From positions 882,539 to 946,538 of the forward strand of contig NZ_LMOU01000001.1 in NCBI RefSeq assembly GCF_001423615.1: a DNA stretch of 64,000 nt, written 5' to 3'. This DNA comes from Microbacterium sp. Leaf159. Its GTDB lineage: Bacteria; Actinomycetota; Actinomycetes; Actinomycetales; Microbacteriaceae. Shown here piece by piece: positions 27,066-35,905 of the stretch. Below the pieces are notes generated by a model. That model worked only from the letters and a program-made list of their open reading frames with translations. It had not been told where the DNA came from and did no database searches. Position 1 is the first letter of the stretch, and each line of letters opens with the position of its first letter. The position numbers and the translations under genes are program-made.

Positions 27066-27689
27066 TCAGCCGATGGCTGCGCGGAGCTCGGCTGCGGCGG
27101 CGCCGACATCCGGCGCACTGTAGATCGCGCTTCCGGCGACGGCGATCTGCGCGCCCGACTTCTGCACCGAGCCGATGCTGGCGGCGTTCACGCCGCCAGC
27201 GACCGAGAACGGCACTCCCGAAGCCTCTCCGTTACGCAGCAGCGTGTCGAAGGTGAAGCCCTCCTCGGCCTGCTCGTCGAGACCCGCGTGCATCTCGACG
27301 AACTCGGCGCCCAGTTCGACGACCTCCTTCGCCCGCGCGGGCTTGTCCTTCACTCCGATGAGGTCGACGACGATCCCCTTGCCATGCTTCTTCGCTGCTT
27401 TGACGGCACCCGCGATCGTGCTGTCGCCCGCGGTACCGAGAACGGTCACGAGGTCTGCACCGGCGGTGAAGGCGATGTCGGCCTCGAGCTCGCCGGCATC
27501 CATGGTCTTGAGGTCGGCGAAGACGATCTTGTCGGGGTGGGCCTGCTTGATCGCGGTGACTGCGCTGAGGCCAGCGCTCTTGATCAGCGGGGTGCCGAGC
27601 TCGAGGATGTCGACGTGCGGAGCAGCCGCCTCGGCGAGCGCGAGCGCGGCCTCCGTCGTGAGCGTGTCCATTGCGAATTGCAGCTTCAT
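27066..27689 (-). CDS. hxlA: 3-hexulose-6-phosphate synthase
   Basis: 207 residues of the OMP-decarboxylase-like barrel. Landmarks are Q-F-A-M-D (start), E-L-G-T-P-L-I (about 30-36), F-A-D-L-K-T-M-D-A-G (about 57-66) and the phosphate-binding V-A-G-G-V and V-A-G-S-A-I-Y segments. The enzyme joins formaldehyde to ribulose 5-phosphate to give hexulose 6-phosphate. 3-Keto-L-gulonate-6-phosphate decarboxylase is the close alternative, but the isomerase gene upstream favours formaldehyde fixation. AAAGGA lies 5 bp before the second of two adjacent ATGs (27689). It is expressed after hxlB on the minus strand. Confidence 0.88.
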   Translation of the reverse strand: MKLQFAMDTLTTEAALALAEAAAPHVDILELGTPLIKSAGLSAVTAIKQAHPDKIVFADLKTMDAGELEADIAFTAGADLVTVLGTAGDSTIAGAVKAAKKHGKGIVVDLIGVKDKPARAKEVVELGAEFVEMHAGLDEQAEEGFTFDTLLRNGEASGVPFSVAGGVNAASIGSVQKSGAQIAVAGSAIYSAPDVGAAAAELRAAIG

Positions 27690-27733
27690 CATGTTCCTTT
27701 CATTACTGCGGTCATGCACTAGTGGCTGCGGTG

Positions 27734-27758
27734 GACCGGTCACGGCAGTGACCCGGTC
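27734..27758. other. Hairpin between hxlB and hxlA
   Basis: GACCGGTCAC (27734-27743) can pair with GTGAC-C-CGGTC (27748-27758) with a single bulged base. It lies in the 76-bp gap between the two genes and could set their relative expression by partial termination or RNA processing. No T run follows on the minus strand. Confidence 0.45.
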
Positions 27759-27765
27759 GTCGCGG

Positions 27766-28347
27766 TCATTCGAGGTTCGAGTGACGAGGCCAGAGGGCGT
27801 CGGCGTCCTGGCCGCTCCGCGCCCAGAGAGCGTGGAACAGCGCATCGCCGATCAGCACGACGGCCTGTTCGAAGAGGCTGCCTGCGTACTGGGCCGAGGC
27901 CGCACCTGAGCGATCGAGCTTGCCCGCCGCCGGCACGACGATCGTCGCCGACCCCGAGAGCGAGGCGAGCGGCGAGGACCCGTCGGTGGTGATCGTCGCG
28001 ACCTCGGCGCCGACCCCCACAGCGGTCTCCGCTGCACGTACGATGCCCGAGGTCGTTCCCGAACCGCTCGCGACGAGAAGGAGATCGCCCCGCGAGATCG
28101 CCGGTGTCGTCGTCTCCCCCACCACATGGACGTCGAGCCCCAGGTGCATCAGCCGCATCGCGGTCATCCGGAGTGCGAGACCGGAGCGTCCCGCACCGAG
28201 CACGAAGACCCGAGGCGCGTCGGCCACCAGATCGGCCACGCGTCCGAGGGAGACAGGGTCGGTGCGGATCACCGATCCGAGCACGGTGCTGACCTCATTC
28301 GACACGAGCCCCAGGGAATGCCCGAGGCCGACCTCCATCACGTCCAT
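27766..28347 (-). CDS. hxlB: 6-phospho-3-hexuloisomerase
   Basis: 193 residues with a SIS (sugar isomerase) domain. V-L-G-A-G-R-S-G-L-A (about 50-59) and S-G-S-G-T-T-S-G (about 94-101) form the phosphosugar site. The enzyme converts hexulose 6-phosphate to fructose 6-phosphate, completing formaldehyde assimilation with hxlA downstream. GGAGG lies directly before the ATG at 28347; an ATG at 28338 is the alternative start. The pair is divergent from a LuxR-type regulator. In organisms that do not grow on methanol, this pair mostly detoxifies formaldehyde. Confidence 0.88.
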   Translation of the reverse strand: MDVMEVGLGHSLGLVSNEVSTVLGSVIRTDPVSLGRVADLVADAPRVFVLGAGRSGLALRMTAMRLMHLGLDVHVVGETTTPAISRGDLLLVASGSGTTSGIVRAAETAVGVGAEVATITTDGSSPLASLSGSATIVVPAAGKLDRSGAASAQYAGSLFEQAVVLIGDALFHALWARSGQDADALWPRHSNLE

Positions 28348-28403
28348 TCCTCCATCGTGCGCCCGTGATGCCGCTGCCGCCCCCGCCCGATCGCATGGTT
28401 CCG

Positions 28404-28439
28404 CCTACCCGAAAGGATGGGTGGGGCATGATGGGTAGG
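28404..28439. promoter_or_regulatory. Inverted repeat between hxlB and LuxR-type regulator
   Basis: CCTACCC (28404-28410) and GGGTAGG (28433-28439) form a perfect inverted repeat, with an extra GGGTGG between them. The right arm includes the regulator's GTG start. A candidate operator controlling both directions. Confidence 0.4.
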
Positions 28440-29275
28440 TGACCACCATCGACGCGACTCCGACGATCGACTCCCCCGCCCTCCGACGCGCGCAGCAGGA
28501 GGGCGCTCGGGCGCTCTCGGAGCTCGGCGATCGACATGCCGTGACCCTGGAATCGCTGCTCGCGATCCTGCGCTCCGATCGACTCGATGACCGGGCGGCA
28601 CGGAACCTCGCGATCGAGGCCGCCGCGAGTGCACTGGTGCAGCTGCGCGTCGCGAGCGATCAGCACCTGGATGCCGTCCTGGAACCGGTGGTCGGCGCCT
28701 TCGCACGGCTTCAGTCGGACCTCCGCCCTCTGGAGCGGTTCGGCGACCTCGACCTCCAGTTCGTCGAGCCGCCCACGACCGGACGCGCGCTGCCGAGCGA
28801 GGTCGCACACGCGGCGCGGGCGATCGTCCGCAACTCGGTCCTCGCGATCGTCGACGACGGCACAGCCCGTCGGGTGCGCATCCAGTGGGACTGCGACGGC
28901 CTGAACCTGCTGATCGGGATCAGGGACGACGGGCGCGGTGAGCTCTCGGTGCGCGACGATGCGCTTCGCCCGGCTGCCGAGAGCGTCGTCGCGTTGAACG
29001 GAGATCTGGCCGTGTCGTCCACCGAAGGGTGGGGCTCCGCGATCGACATCCGCCTCCCCCTCGACCCACCCGCAGCCCCCGAGCCCCTCGGCGATGTCTC
29101 AGAGCTGTCCGCCCGAGAACGCGAGGTCCTCCGCCTCGTCGTGGGCGGCTCACGCAACAGGGAGATCGCGACGATGCTCGGGATCAGCGACAACACGGTC
29201 AAGTTCCACGTGTCGAATCTGCTGCGCAAGACCGGATGCCGCACTCGCGGAGAGCTGGCGTCACTCGCCCGCTGA
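28439..29275 (+). CDS. LuxR-family regulator with ATPase-like sensor domain
   Basis: 278 residues. The C-terminal LuxR helix-turn-helix (about 218-278) reads L-S-A-R-E-R-E-V-L-R-L-V, then L-G-I-S-D-N-T-V-K-F-H-V. Residues of about 120-210 resemble a histidine-kinase ATPase domain: an N-box-like R-N-S-V, the D-D-G-R-G motif and a C-terminal E-G-W-G-S-A-I-D-I-R-L-P. No phosphorylatable His or receiver domain is visible. The GTG start has no clear ribosome-binding site and may be leaderless. Divergent from hxlB, so control of formaldehyde fixation is the natural guess. Its last 15 bp overlap the end of the MFS gene. Confidence 0.82.
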   Translation: MTTIDATPTIDSPALRRAQQEGARALSELGDRHAVTLESLLAILRSDRLDDRAARNLAIEAAASALVQLRVASDQHLDAVLEPVVGAFARLQSDLRPLERFGDLDLQFVEPPTTGRALPSEVAHAARAIVRNSVLAIVDDGTARRVRIQWDCDGLNLLIGIRDDGRGELSVRDDALRPAAESVVALNGDLAVSSTEGWGSAIDIRLPLDPPAAPEPLGDVSELSAREREVLRLVVGGSRNREIATMLGISDNTVKFHVSNLLRKTGCRTRGELASLAR

Positions 29276-30892
29276 TGCCTCGGGGACGGCGTCGGACGCC
29301 GTCTCATCGTCTTCATCGGAGCGCGAGCGGGTCGTCGATCCGAGAGAGATCGTCGAGAGCAGACCCAGCGTCAGGAAGCCGGCTGCCGTCCACGCGGCGA
29401 AGCGCGTGCCGTCGGAGAAGGCGGCCTTGGCATCGTCCGCGATGGCTGCGGTCTCGGGGTTCGCCTCGAGTCCGCCGATCGCCGCACCGGCGCTGTCGAC
29501 GACCGATGACACGACCTGGTCGCGCTGATCGGCCGAGAGCCCTCTGTCATCGAGCGAGGAGGCGAGGATCCCCGCGGTGCTCGTGAACAGCACGGTGCCG
29601 AGCACGGCGACTCCGAGCGCCGCCCCGAGCTGCCGGGAGGTCGACTGGGTTCCGGATGCCGCGCCGCTGTCGGCGACCGGCACATCGGCGAGCACGACAC
29701 CGGTGAGCTGGGCCGTCGCGAGACCCACGCCGAGTCCGTAGACGAACAGGAACGGAATCAGAGGCACCCACGAGGCATCCGGAGCGATGACGAAGCCGAC
29801 ACCCGCGACGCCGATGATCTCGGCGATCAGCCCGGCACGCACGACCCACACCGGTGCGACCTTGCCGCTCGCCGCCCCGGCGGCGCCACTGGCGACGAAC
29901 GACCCGCCGGCCAGCGCCAGCAGCAGCAGGCCCGTCTGCAGCGCATCGAACCCCAGCACGAACTGCAGCCACAGCGGCAGCGCGAGGATGATGCCGAACT
30001 CGCCGAGCGAGACCACGGTCGCCGCGATGTTGCCGTTGCGGAACGAGGGGATGGAGAACAGCTTGAGCGCCAGCAGAGTGGACTTCCCGCGGCGCTCACG
30101 GTGCACACCCCAGGCGATGAAGGCGATCAGCGCCACGACTGCGAGCGCGAAGGCGAACGGGATCGGCGAGAGGTCGAACGGCCACTTCCAGTCGCCGATC
30201 TGCGGACGCTGATCCACGAGCCACCACCCGTACGTGCGCCCCTCGATCAACCCGAACACGAGGCTTCCCATGGTGACGACCGACAGGATCGCCCCGACCA
30301 CGTCGATGCGGGAGGTGCGATCGCTGCGCGATTCGGCGACGGTGAGAAGCACGCCGACGACGATGATGATCCCGAGAGGGATGTTGATGCCGAAGGCCCA
30401 TCGCCACGAGAAGGCGGTCGTCAGCCATCCGCCGAGCAACGGTCCGACGGCGGCCATGCCGCCGATCGTCGAGCCCCACACCGCGAAGGCGATGCCGCGT
30501 TCGCGCCCGCGGAACGTGGCGTTGATGATCGACAGGGTCGTCGGCAGGATCATCGCTCCACCCACGCCCTGCGCCAGGCGGGCGAGGATCAGCATCCCGC
30601 CGTCGGGGGCGAGTGCCGCGAGCACGGACGACGCCGCGAAGACCGCCACGCCGATGAGCATCACCCGGCGACGGCCGAATCGATCGGCGAGGCTGCCGAA
30701 CACCAGAAGCAGCGCGGCGAAGACCAGCGTGTAGGCCTCCTGCACCCACTGGACCTCGGTCGAGGTGATGCCCAGGTCGTCGACGATGGCGGGGATCGCG
30801 ACGTTCACGATCGTCGAGTCGACGATGATCAGCGAGACCGCGATGCTGATGAAGACCAGGCCCACCCACCGCAGCCGAAAGTATCGTTCCAT
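29261..30892 (-). CDS. MFS drug exporter, DHA2 (14-helix) family
   Basis: 543 residues from the ATG at 30892. Motif A-like G-S-L-A-D-R-F-G-R-R-R (about 66-76) and D-S-T-I-V-N-V-A-I-P (about 25-34, motif D1 of DHA2) identify the proton-driven multidrug exporter family of EmrB/QacA. Fourteen helices and an acidic, soluble C-terminus follow. Substrate not predictable. No TetR or MarR gene is adjacent, but a palindrome lies just upstream of the start. It ends overlapping the LuxR-type regulator by 15 bp on the opposite strand. Confidence 0.9.
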   Translation of the reverse strand: MERYFRLRWVGLVFISIAVSLIIVDSTIVNVAIPAIVDDLGITSTEVQWVQEAYTLVFAALLLVFGSLADRFGRRRVMLIGVAVFAASSVLAALAPDGGMLILARLAQGVGGAMILPTTLSIINATFRGRERGIAFAVWGSTIGGMAAVGPLLGGWLTTAFSWRWAFGINIPLGIIIVVGVLLTVAESRSDRTSRIDVVGAILSVVTMGSLVFGLIEGRTYGWWLVDQRPQIGDWKWPFDLSPIPFAFALAVVALIAFIAWGVHRERRGKSTLLALKLFSIPSFRNGNIAATVVSLGEFGIILALPLWLQFVLGFDALQTGLLLLALAGGSFVASGAAGAASGKVAPVWVVRAGLIAEIIGVAGVGFVIAPDASWVPLIPFLFVYGLGVGLATAQLTGVVLADVPVADSGAASGTQSTSRQLGAALGVAVLGTVLFTSTAGILASSLDDRGLSADQRDQVVSSVVDSAGAAIGGLEANPETAAIADDAKAAFSDGTRFAAWTAAGFLTLGLLSTISLGSTTRSRSDEDDETASDAVPEASAGE

Positions 30893-30897
30893 GACTA

Positions 30898-30910
30898 CTA
30901 GCTTAGCTAG
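30898..30910. promoter_or_regulatory. 13-bp palindrome at the MFS exporter start
   Basis: CTAGC-TTA-GCTAG, 5 bp upstream of the MFS ATG in an AT-richer stretch. It probably overlaps the -10 region, so a bound repressor would block transcription. No regulator gene is adjacent. Confidence 0.45.
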
Positions 30911-31072
30911 CAATTGGAGCACAGGCGAGAATAGTCCGAAATCCCGCGGAAAACTGGGTTCCGCTCATCTCTGAGCGAAAGACGACCACCTCGCCTGGGC
31001 GCCGCCAACCGATATTTCGCTCCCGGCCGAATTAATCCAATCCGCATCGCGGGATGCCTCCGAACCGCGAGT

Positions 31073-31549
31073 ATGACGCTTACCCCCTCCGCGCCATCGC
31101 TCCTGCTGTCTCGCCTCGTCACGGCGGTGCGAGAAGCGATCCCCCAGCTCGCCACCTTCGGCGGGGTGGGACTCATCGCCTTCGTCGTCGACGTCGGCGG
31201 ATACAACCTGCTCAGGGCCACTGTGATGCCTGACCACGTCATCTGGGCCAAGGTGATCTCCGTCACAGTGGCGACCGGCGTCGCCTGGCTGGGTCATCGC
31301 TATGTCACCTTCCGCACCACCCGGCGTCCGGCGGTCGCCAAAGAGCTCCTGCTGTTCCTTCTCGCGAACGGCGGCGGGCTGCTGATCGCCTCCGCATGCC
31401 TCTTCGTCTCGCACTACCTGCTCGGATTCACCTCCGCTCTCGCCGACAACATCTCCGGCAACGTCATCGGGCTCGTCCTCGGCACCCTCTTCCGCTACTT
31501 CACGTACCGGTTCCTGGTCTTCCGCACTCCACAGGAGGCAACATCGTGA
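31073..31549 (+). CDS. GtrA-family flippase-like membrane protein
   Basis: 158 residues with four helices. The start L-A-T-F-G-G-V-G-L-I-A-F-V-V-D and the final R-Y-F-T-Y-R-F-L-V-F are typical of GtrA proteins. These proteins help move polyprenyl-phosphate-linked sugars across the membrane. It is the first gene of a seven-gene glycopolymer operon and overlaps the GT2 gene by 4 bp. The 150-bp leader has an AT-rich patch but no clear ribosome-binding site. Confidence 0.9.
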   Translation: MTLTPSAPSLLLSRLVTAVREAIPQLATFGGVGLIAFVVDVGGYNLLRATVMPDHVIWAKVISVTVATGVAWLGHRYVTFRTTRRPAVAKELLLFLLANGGGLLIASACLFVSHYLLGFTSALADNISGNVIGLVLGTLFRYFTYRFLVFRTPQEATS

Positions 31550-33018
31550 CCGTCCTCTCGTCACTCATCCCTCGTCGTCTCGAGAGCGATCCCGCTCCCG
31601 AGCCGCTTCTGACGCCCTCCCCCGATCAGGCGCCGGCGCCCCAGGGCGTGCCCAACCGCGAGGTCCTCGACCCAGGACTCATCGACGCATCGCAGAACGC
31701 GGCCGGTGTCGACTGGGCCTCTGTCGTCGGCTACTCCGGGCTGATCCTGGTGGCTCTCGCGCTGACGATCATCGCGGTGACCACCCTCTGGTGGATGCTC
31801 TACGCCTGGCGCTCCAAGAGCACCTACGACAGCACGGCCTTCTCGAAGGAACCGCACGCCCCCCAGCACACGTTCACGCTCCTGGTGCCCGGCCGGCACG
31901 AGGAGGAGGTCATGGGGCAGACGCTCGACGCCCTGGCGGCCCAGACGCACCCCGACGTGCAGATCATCGCGATCGTCGGGGACGACGATCCGGGCACGAC
32001 CGCCGTGGTGCGTGCGGCGGCCGCACGGCATCCCGATCGCATCGAGGTCGTCGTCGACGACAGCGTGCCCAAGAACAAGCCCAAGGCCTTGAACAGAGCG
32101 CTCCCCTACGCCGCCGGTTCGATCGTCGGCGTGTTCGACGCCGAGGACGAAGTGCACCCCGAGCTGCTGCGTCACATCGACTCGCGGTTCACCGAGACCG
32201 GCGCGACGGTCGTGCAGGGCGGCGTGCAGCTGATGAACTTCCGCAGCAGCTGGTGGTCGCTGCGCAACGTTCTCGAGTACTACTTCTGGTTCCGATCCCG
32301 CCTGCACTTCCACGCGGGGGCGAAGTTCATCCCGCTCGGCGGCAACACCGTGTTCGTCAAGCGCGACGCGCTCGAGTACAACCACGGATGGGATGCCGAG
32401 TGCCTCGCCGAGGATTGCGAACTCGGCGTGCGCCTGTCGAGCCAGGGCGAGAAGGTCGTCGTGGCCTACAGCCCCGAGTACGTCACCCGTGAAGAGACCC
32501 CCGGCACCCTGAAGTCGTTCTACAAGCAGCGCACGCGCTGGAACCAAGGGTTCCTCCAGGTGCTGCGCAAGGGCGAATGGCGGACCCTCCCCACTCGCGG
32601 ACAACGTCTCTTCGCCCGTTACATGCTCGCGATGCCGTTCCTGCAAGCGGCGACGGGCCTGCTGATCCCGCTGTCGGTGTTCCTCATCCTCGTGGTGAAG
32701 GTCCCCACGATCGTGGCGCTGCTGACGTTCATCCCCCTCGCACCGACGATCGTCACGGTCGCGGTCGAGATCGCGGGTCTCGGAGAATTCGGCAGGCTGT
32801 ACGGCCAGAAGGTGCGCGTCATCGACTACATCCGTCTGGTTCTCGGCACCATCCCGTTCCAGGTACTCCTGGCAGGCGCCGCCATCCGCGCCGTCTTCCG
32901 CGAGCTGCGCGGCGAGCGCGGGTGGGAGAAGACGGAGCACACCGGCGCCCATCGCGAAGAGGAGTCGACGCCTACGGGCGCAGCCTCCGCACGGATCCGC
33001 GAGGAGGTGGCAGCGTGA
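31546..33018 (+). CDS. Processive-type GT2 glycosyltransferase
   Basis: 490 residues from a GTG overlapping the gtrA stop, with AGGAGG upstream. One N-terminal helix (about 60-85) is followed by a GT-A catalytic domain (about 110-340) with D-D-D, F-D-A-E-D-E (metal site), A-E-D-C-E-L-G and K-Q-R-T-R-W-N (the Q-x-x-R-W signature of cellulose- and hyaluronan-synthase-like enzymes). Three to four C-terminal helices follow. It probably polymerises a beta-linked polysaccharide from a nucleotide sugar and extrudes it. The GH8 enzyme four genes on matches the enzyme set of bacterial cellulose-type systems. Confidence 0.88.
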   Translation: MTVLSSLIPRRLESDPAPEPLLTPSPDQAPAPQGVPNREVLDPGLIDASQNAAGVDWASVVGYSGLILVALALTIIAVTTLWWMLYAWRSKSTYDSTAFSKEPHAPQHTFTLLVPGRHEEEVMGQTLDALAAQTHPDVQIIAIVGDDDPGTTAVVRAAAARHPDRIEVVVDDSVPKNKPKALNRALPYAAGSIVGVFDAEDEVHPELLRHIDSRFTETGATVVQGGVQLMNFRSSWWSLRNVLEYYFWFRSRLHFHAGAKFIPLGGNTVFVKRDALEYNHGWDAECLAEDCELGVRLSSQGEKVVVAYSPEYVTREETPGTLKSFYKQRTRWNQGFLQVLRKGEWRTLPTRGQRLFARYMLAMPFLQAATGLLIPLSVFLILVVKVPTIVALLTFIPLAPTIVTVAVEIAGLGEFGRLYGQKVRVIDYIRLVLGTIPFQVLLAGAAIRAVFRELRGERGWEKTEHTGAHREEESTPTGAASARIREEVAA

Positions 33019-35024
33019 GCACCACACTCGAGAAGCCCGTGCAGGCCGATCCGACCGATGGGGCCATGCCGTCGGCAGAGGAAGACGGAGCCGGCCGCGG
33101 CTGGGGAGGTGTCCGTCGCCTGGGCGACTGGATGCGCACCCATGCCCGTGACCTTTTCTGGCTCATCCCCGTGCTGGTCGTGAGCGCCGTCGTCAACTTC
33201 CTGAACGTGGGCGGAGCGCCGCAGCGCATCGACGATGAGGGCACCTATACGGCGCAGGCGTGGGCGGTCACGCACCTCGGCGAGCTCGCCCACTACACGT
33301 ACTGGTACGACCACCCGCCGCTCGGCTGGTTGCAGATCGCCGGCTACACGCAACTCACCGGCGCGTTCGAGCGTTGGGACATCGCAGTGCTCGCGGGGCG
33401 AGAGGCAGTGCTGGTCGCCGCTCTCATCTCGGTGGCGCTGCTCTGGGCACTCGCCCGTCGGCTCGGCATGTCCCGGGGCGCGGCTGCGGCCACCGGCATC
33501 CTGTTCGCCCTGTCACCGCTGGCCGTGCAGTTCCACCGCACCGTCTACCTCGACAACGTCGCGGTGCCGTGGCTGCTGCTCGCGTTCTTCCTCGCGACCA
33601 ATCGACGCGGCCAGCTCGCGGCGTTCGCCGGCTCCGCTGTGGCGTTCGGCGTCTCGGTGCTGACCAAGGAGACCTTCCTGCTCGCCCTGCCGTTCCTGAT
33701 CTGGGTGATGGTGCGGTCGGCACGCAAAGAGACCCGTCGTTACACCCTCTCGGTCGCCGCGAGCATCCTCGTCCTGATCGGCGGCAGCTATCTGCTGCTC
33801 GCCGCGGTCAAGGGAGAGCTGTTCAGCGGCCCCGAACGGGTGAGCCTCATCGAGGGCATCACCTTCCAGCTCGGCTCGCGCGAAGGCAGCGGATCGATCA
33901 CGGACCCGGACTCGCTGATCAACCGCACGCTGGGCATGTGGTGGCAGCTGGATCCCGTGTTCATCGTGCTCAGTCTGCTCGCGGCGGCAGCCGCGCTCCT
34001 CCTTCCCCGCCTCCGCCCCTACGCGGTTCTGGTGCTGGCCATGACGCTGTTCATGTTCCGCCCTGGCGGATATCTGCCCGTGCCGTACGTCATCATGCTG
34101 ATCCCGTTCGGTGCCCTCCTGATCGCCGGAGTCGTCGACCACGCCATCGCCCGACTCCGTCGTAGGGGCGCGAGCCGCAGACCGCTGGCGATCGGTGCGG
34201 TCGCGGTGGCCGCGATCGGCGCGATCGTCGCCGTACCGCTGTGGACGACCCAGCTGCGCGGATTCGTGCTCGCCGACCTGGACGCGCCGCTGCGCGGCGC
34301 GCAGGAGTGGCTCATGGAGAACGCGTCAACGGATCAGCGCGTGATCGTCGACGACGCGATGTGGGTCGACCTCGTGAAGGCCGGCTGGGATCGGGACAAC
34401 GTGATCTGGTACTACAAGCTCGACACCGATCCCGCCGTGCAGGCCGACTCGCCGAACGGGTGGCGGGACGCCGACTACGTCATCACCACAGATTCGATGC
34501 GCACGTTCCCCGGCGCGTTCCCGCAGGTGCAGGAGGCGATCGACAACTCCGTCGTCGTCGCCACGTTCGGTGAGGGCACGCAGGCGGTGGAGGTGCGACG
34601 AGTCACGATCGACGGCTCAGCGCAGGCCGCTGTGTCGCTCGAGGCGGCAGCGGAGAACCGGGCCGCCCTCGGTTCGGAGCTCGCCACCAATCCGGAGGTG
34701 CAGCTGAGCACCGCAGACCGGGATCGACTGACCGCCGGGCAGGTCGACGAACGGATCATCGCCGTTCTCGCCACGCTGGCGGGCGCGGGATCTGTCAGCG
34801 TGACGGGGTTCCCCATCGTGGCAGGTGAAGACGGCGGCACGTTCCGTCAGCTCGCACTGTCGGCGATCGCGGGCTCTCCCACCGTCGTCGACGGAAGGCT
34901 CAGCGCCGACGCGGAGGCGCTCGTCGACTCGCTCACCGGGGTCTATGCACCGGCGTCCGTCGAGATCGACGGCGATGACGTCGTCCTCCGCTACCCCGTC
35001 TCGGTACAGCCCACGCTGCCCTGA
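33015..35024 (+). CDS. GT39/ArnT-like membrane glycosyltransferase
   Basis: 669 residues from a GTG that overlaps the GT2 stop by 4 bp. About 11 helices follow residue 45. The periplasmic loop R-I-D-D-E-G-T-Y (about 75-82) has the acidic pair used by polyprenol-phosphate-sugar-dependent mannosyltransferases, followed by Y-D-H-P-P-L-G-W. The C-terminal 230 residues are extracytoplasmic and lack a recognised fold. It would transfer sugar from a polyprenol-phosphate donor, possibly made by the synthase at 37705, onto a protein, lipid or polymer. Confidence 0.87.
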   Translation: MSTTLEKPVQADPTDGAMPSAEEDGAGRGWGGVRRLGDWMRTHARDLFWLIPVLVVSAVVNFLNVGGAPQRIDDEGTYTAQAWAVTHLGELAHYTYWYDHPPLGWLQIAGYTQLTGAFERWDIAVLAGREAVLVAALISVALLWALARRLGMSRGAAAATGILFALSPLAVQFHRTVYLDNVAVPWLLLAFFLATNRRGQLAAFAGSAVAFGVSVLTKETFLLALPFLIWVMVRSARKETRRYTLSVAASILVLIGGSYLLLAAVKGELFSGPERVSLIEGITFQLGSREGSGSITDPDSLINRTLGMWWQLDPVFIVLSLLAAAAALLLPRLRPYAVLVLAMTLFMFRPGGYLPVPYVIMLIPFGALLIAGVVDHAIARLRRRGASRRPLAIGAVAVAAIGAIVAVPLWTTQLRGFVLADLDAPLRGAQEWLMENASTDQRVIVDDAMWVDLVKAGWDRDNVIWYYKLDTDPAVQADSPNGWRDADYVITTDSMRTFPGAFPQVQEAIDNSVVVATFGEGTQAVEVRRVTIDGSAQAAVSLEAAAENRAALGSELATNPEVQLSTADRDRLTAGQVDERIIAVLATLAGAGSVSVTGFPIVAGEDGGTFRQLALSAIAGSPTVVDGRLSADAEALVDSLTGVYAPASVEIDGDDVVLRYPVSVQPTLP

Positions 35025-35062
35025 GTCACGAATCCACCGATCCATCACCGAAGGAGCACATC

Positions 35063-35905
35063 ATGAAGAATTCACGATTCCCGCACCTGAACGTCGCCGC
35101 TGCGACCGGGGCGACAGCGCTGCTCGTCCTCGTCGCCGCACCTCTGCCCGCTACGGCGGCAACGAGCCCCGCGGCGAGCGCCGCCGCACCCGCCGCCGTG
35201 AGCGAACAGGCCGGCTGGCTGCGTCTCGGCCATCTCTCGCCCGACACCAAGTCGGTCGACGTGCGCGTCTCGGCGGTCAGCGGCGGATCCACGCTGTTCG
35301 AGTTGGACGGCGTGGGATACGGGGACGTCTCCGACTACCGGGAGCTTCCCGCGGGCAGCTACACCGTGAGCATGGTGCCGGCCGGAGCCTCCGGATCGAG
35401 CGTCCCGGTGATCTCCGAGACCGTGACGATCGAGAGCGGCACCGCGACGACCGTCGCCGCCTACGGCCCGACCGCCGACCTCCAGGTGCGAGCGTTCGAT
35501 GACGATCTGACCCAGCCGGCGGCCGGCGCCGCCCGCATCCGGTTGATCCAGGCGTCGACCGTCACCCCCGAGGTCGATGTCACGACGGCACAGGGCGACG
35601 CGATCGCGCGAGATGCCAAGGCAGGTTCCGCCACCGGTTATGCGGAGATCCCCGCGGGCGATTGGACGCTCGACCTGAGCGGCGACGGCGTGACCGACAC
35701 CGCCGATGTCTCGGTCACGCCGGGCAGCGTCACGACCCTGTTCGTCCTCGACACCTCCAGCGGCGGGCTGACCATCCTGCCGATCCTCGACAGCTCGTCG
35801 GTGGGCGACGTCCCCGACGGCGGTGTCGACACCGGTGGCGGCTACCTGTCGTCGGCGGAGGTGGAGTCGACCACGCCCGCGAAGTTCCGGGGAGAGGCGC
35901 TCTGA
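35063..35905 (+). CDS. Secreted DUF4397 protein
   Basis: 280 residues with a Sec signal peptide (about 1-33, ending A-T-A-A). Two repeated beta-sandwich units follow (W-L-R-L-G-H-L-S-P-D-x-x-x-V-D-V, then I-R-L-I-Q-A-S-T-V-T-P-E-V-D-V), the pattern of DUF4397 extracellular proteins. GAAGGAG lies upstream of the ATG. The C-terminus has no LPxTG motif or membrane helix, so it is not an evident sortase substrate. Its stop overlaps the GH8 start by one base. DUF4397 proteins often neighbour class F sortases in actinobacteria. Confidence 0.85.
   Translation: MKNSRFPHLNVAAATGATALLVLVAAPLPATAATSPAASAAAPAAVSEQAGWLRLGHLSPDTKSVDVRVSAVSGGSTLFELDGVGYGDVSDYRELPAGSYTVSMVPAGASGSSVPVISETVTIESGTATTVAAYGPTADLQVRAFDDDLTQPAAGAARIRLIQASTVTPEVDVTTAQGDAIARDAKAGSATGYAEIPAGDWTLDLSGDGVTDTADVSVTPGSVTTLFVLDTSSGGLTILPILDSSSVGDVPDGGVDTGGGYLSSAEVESTTPAKFRGEAL

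Noticed and set aside
27040..27070. ATTCGAAC string resembling a tRNA T-loop on the minus strand
   Set aside because: No acceptor, D or anticodon stems can be formed; it is the spacer between a terminator and the hxlA stop.
33816..33838. GGGTGA half-site near the GT39 gene
   Set aside because: The left arm matches at only three of six positions and it lies inside coding sequence.
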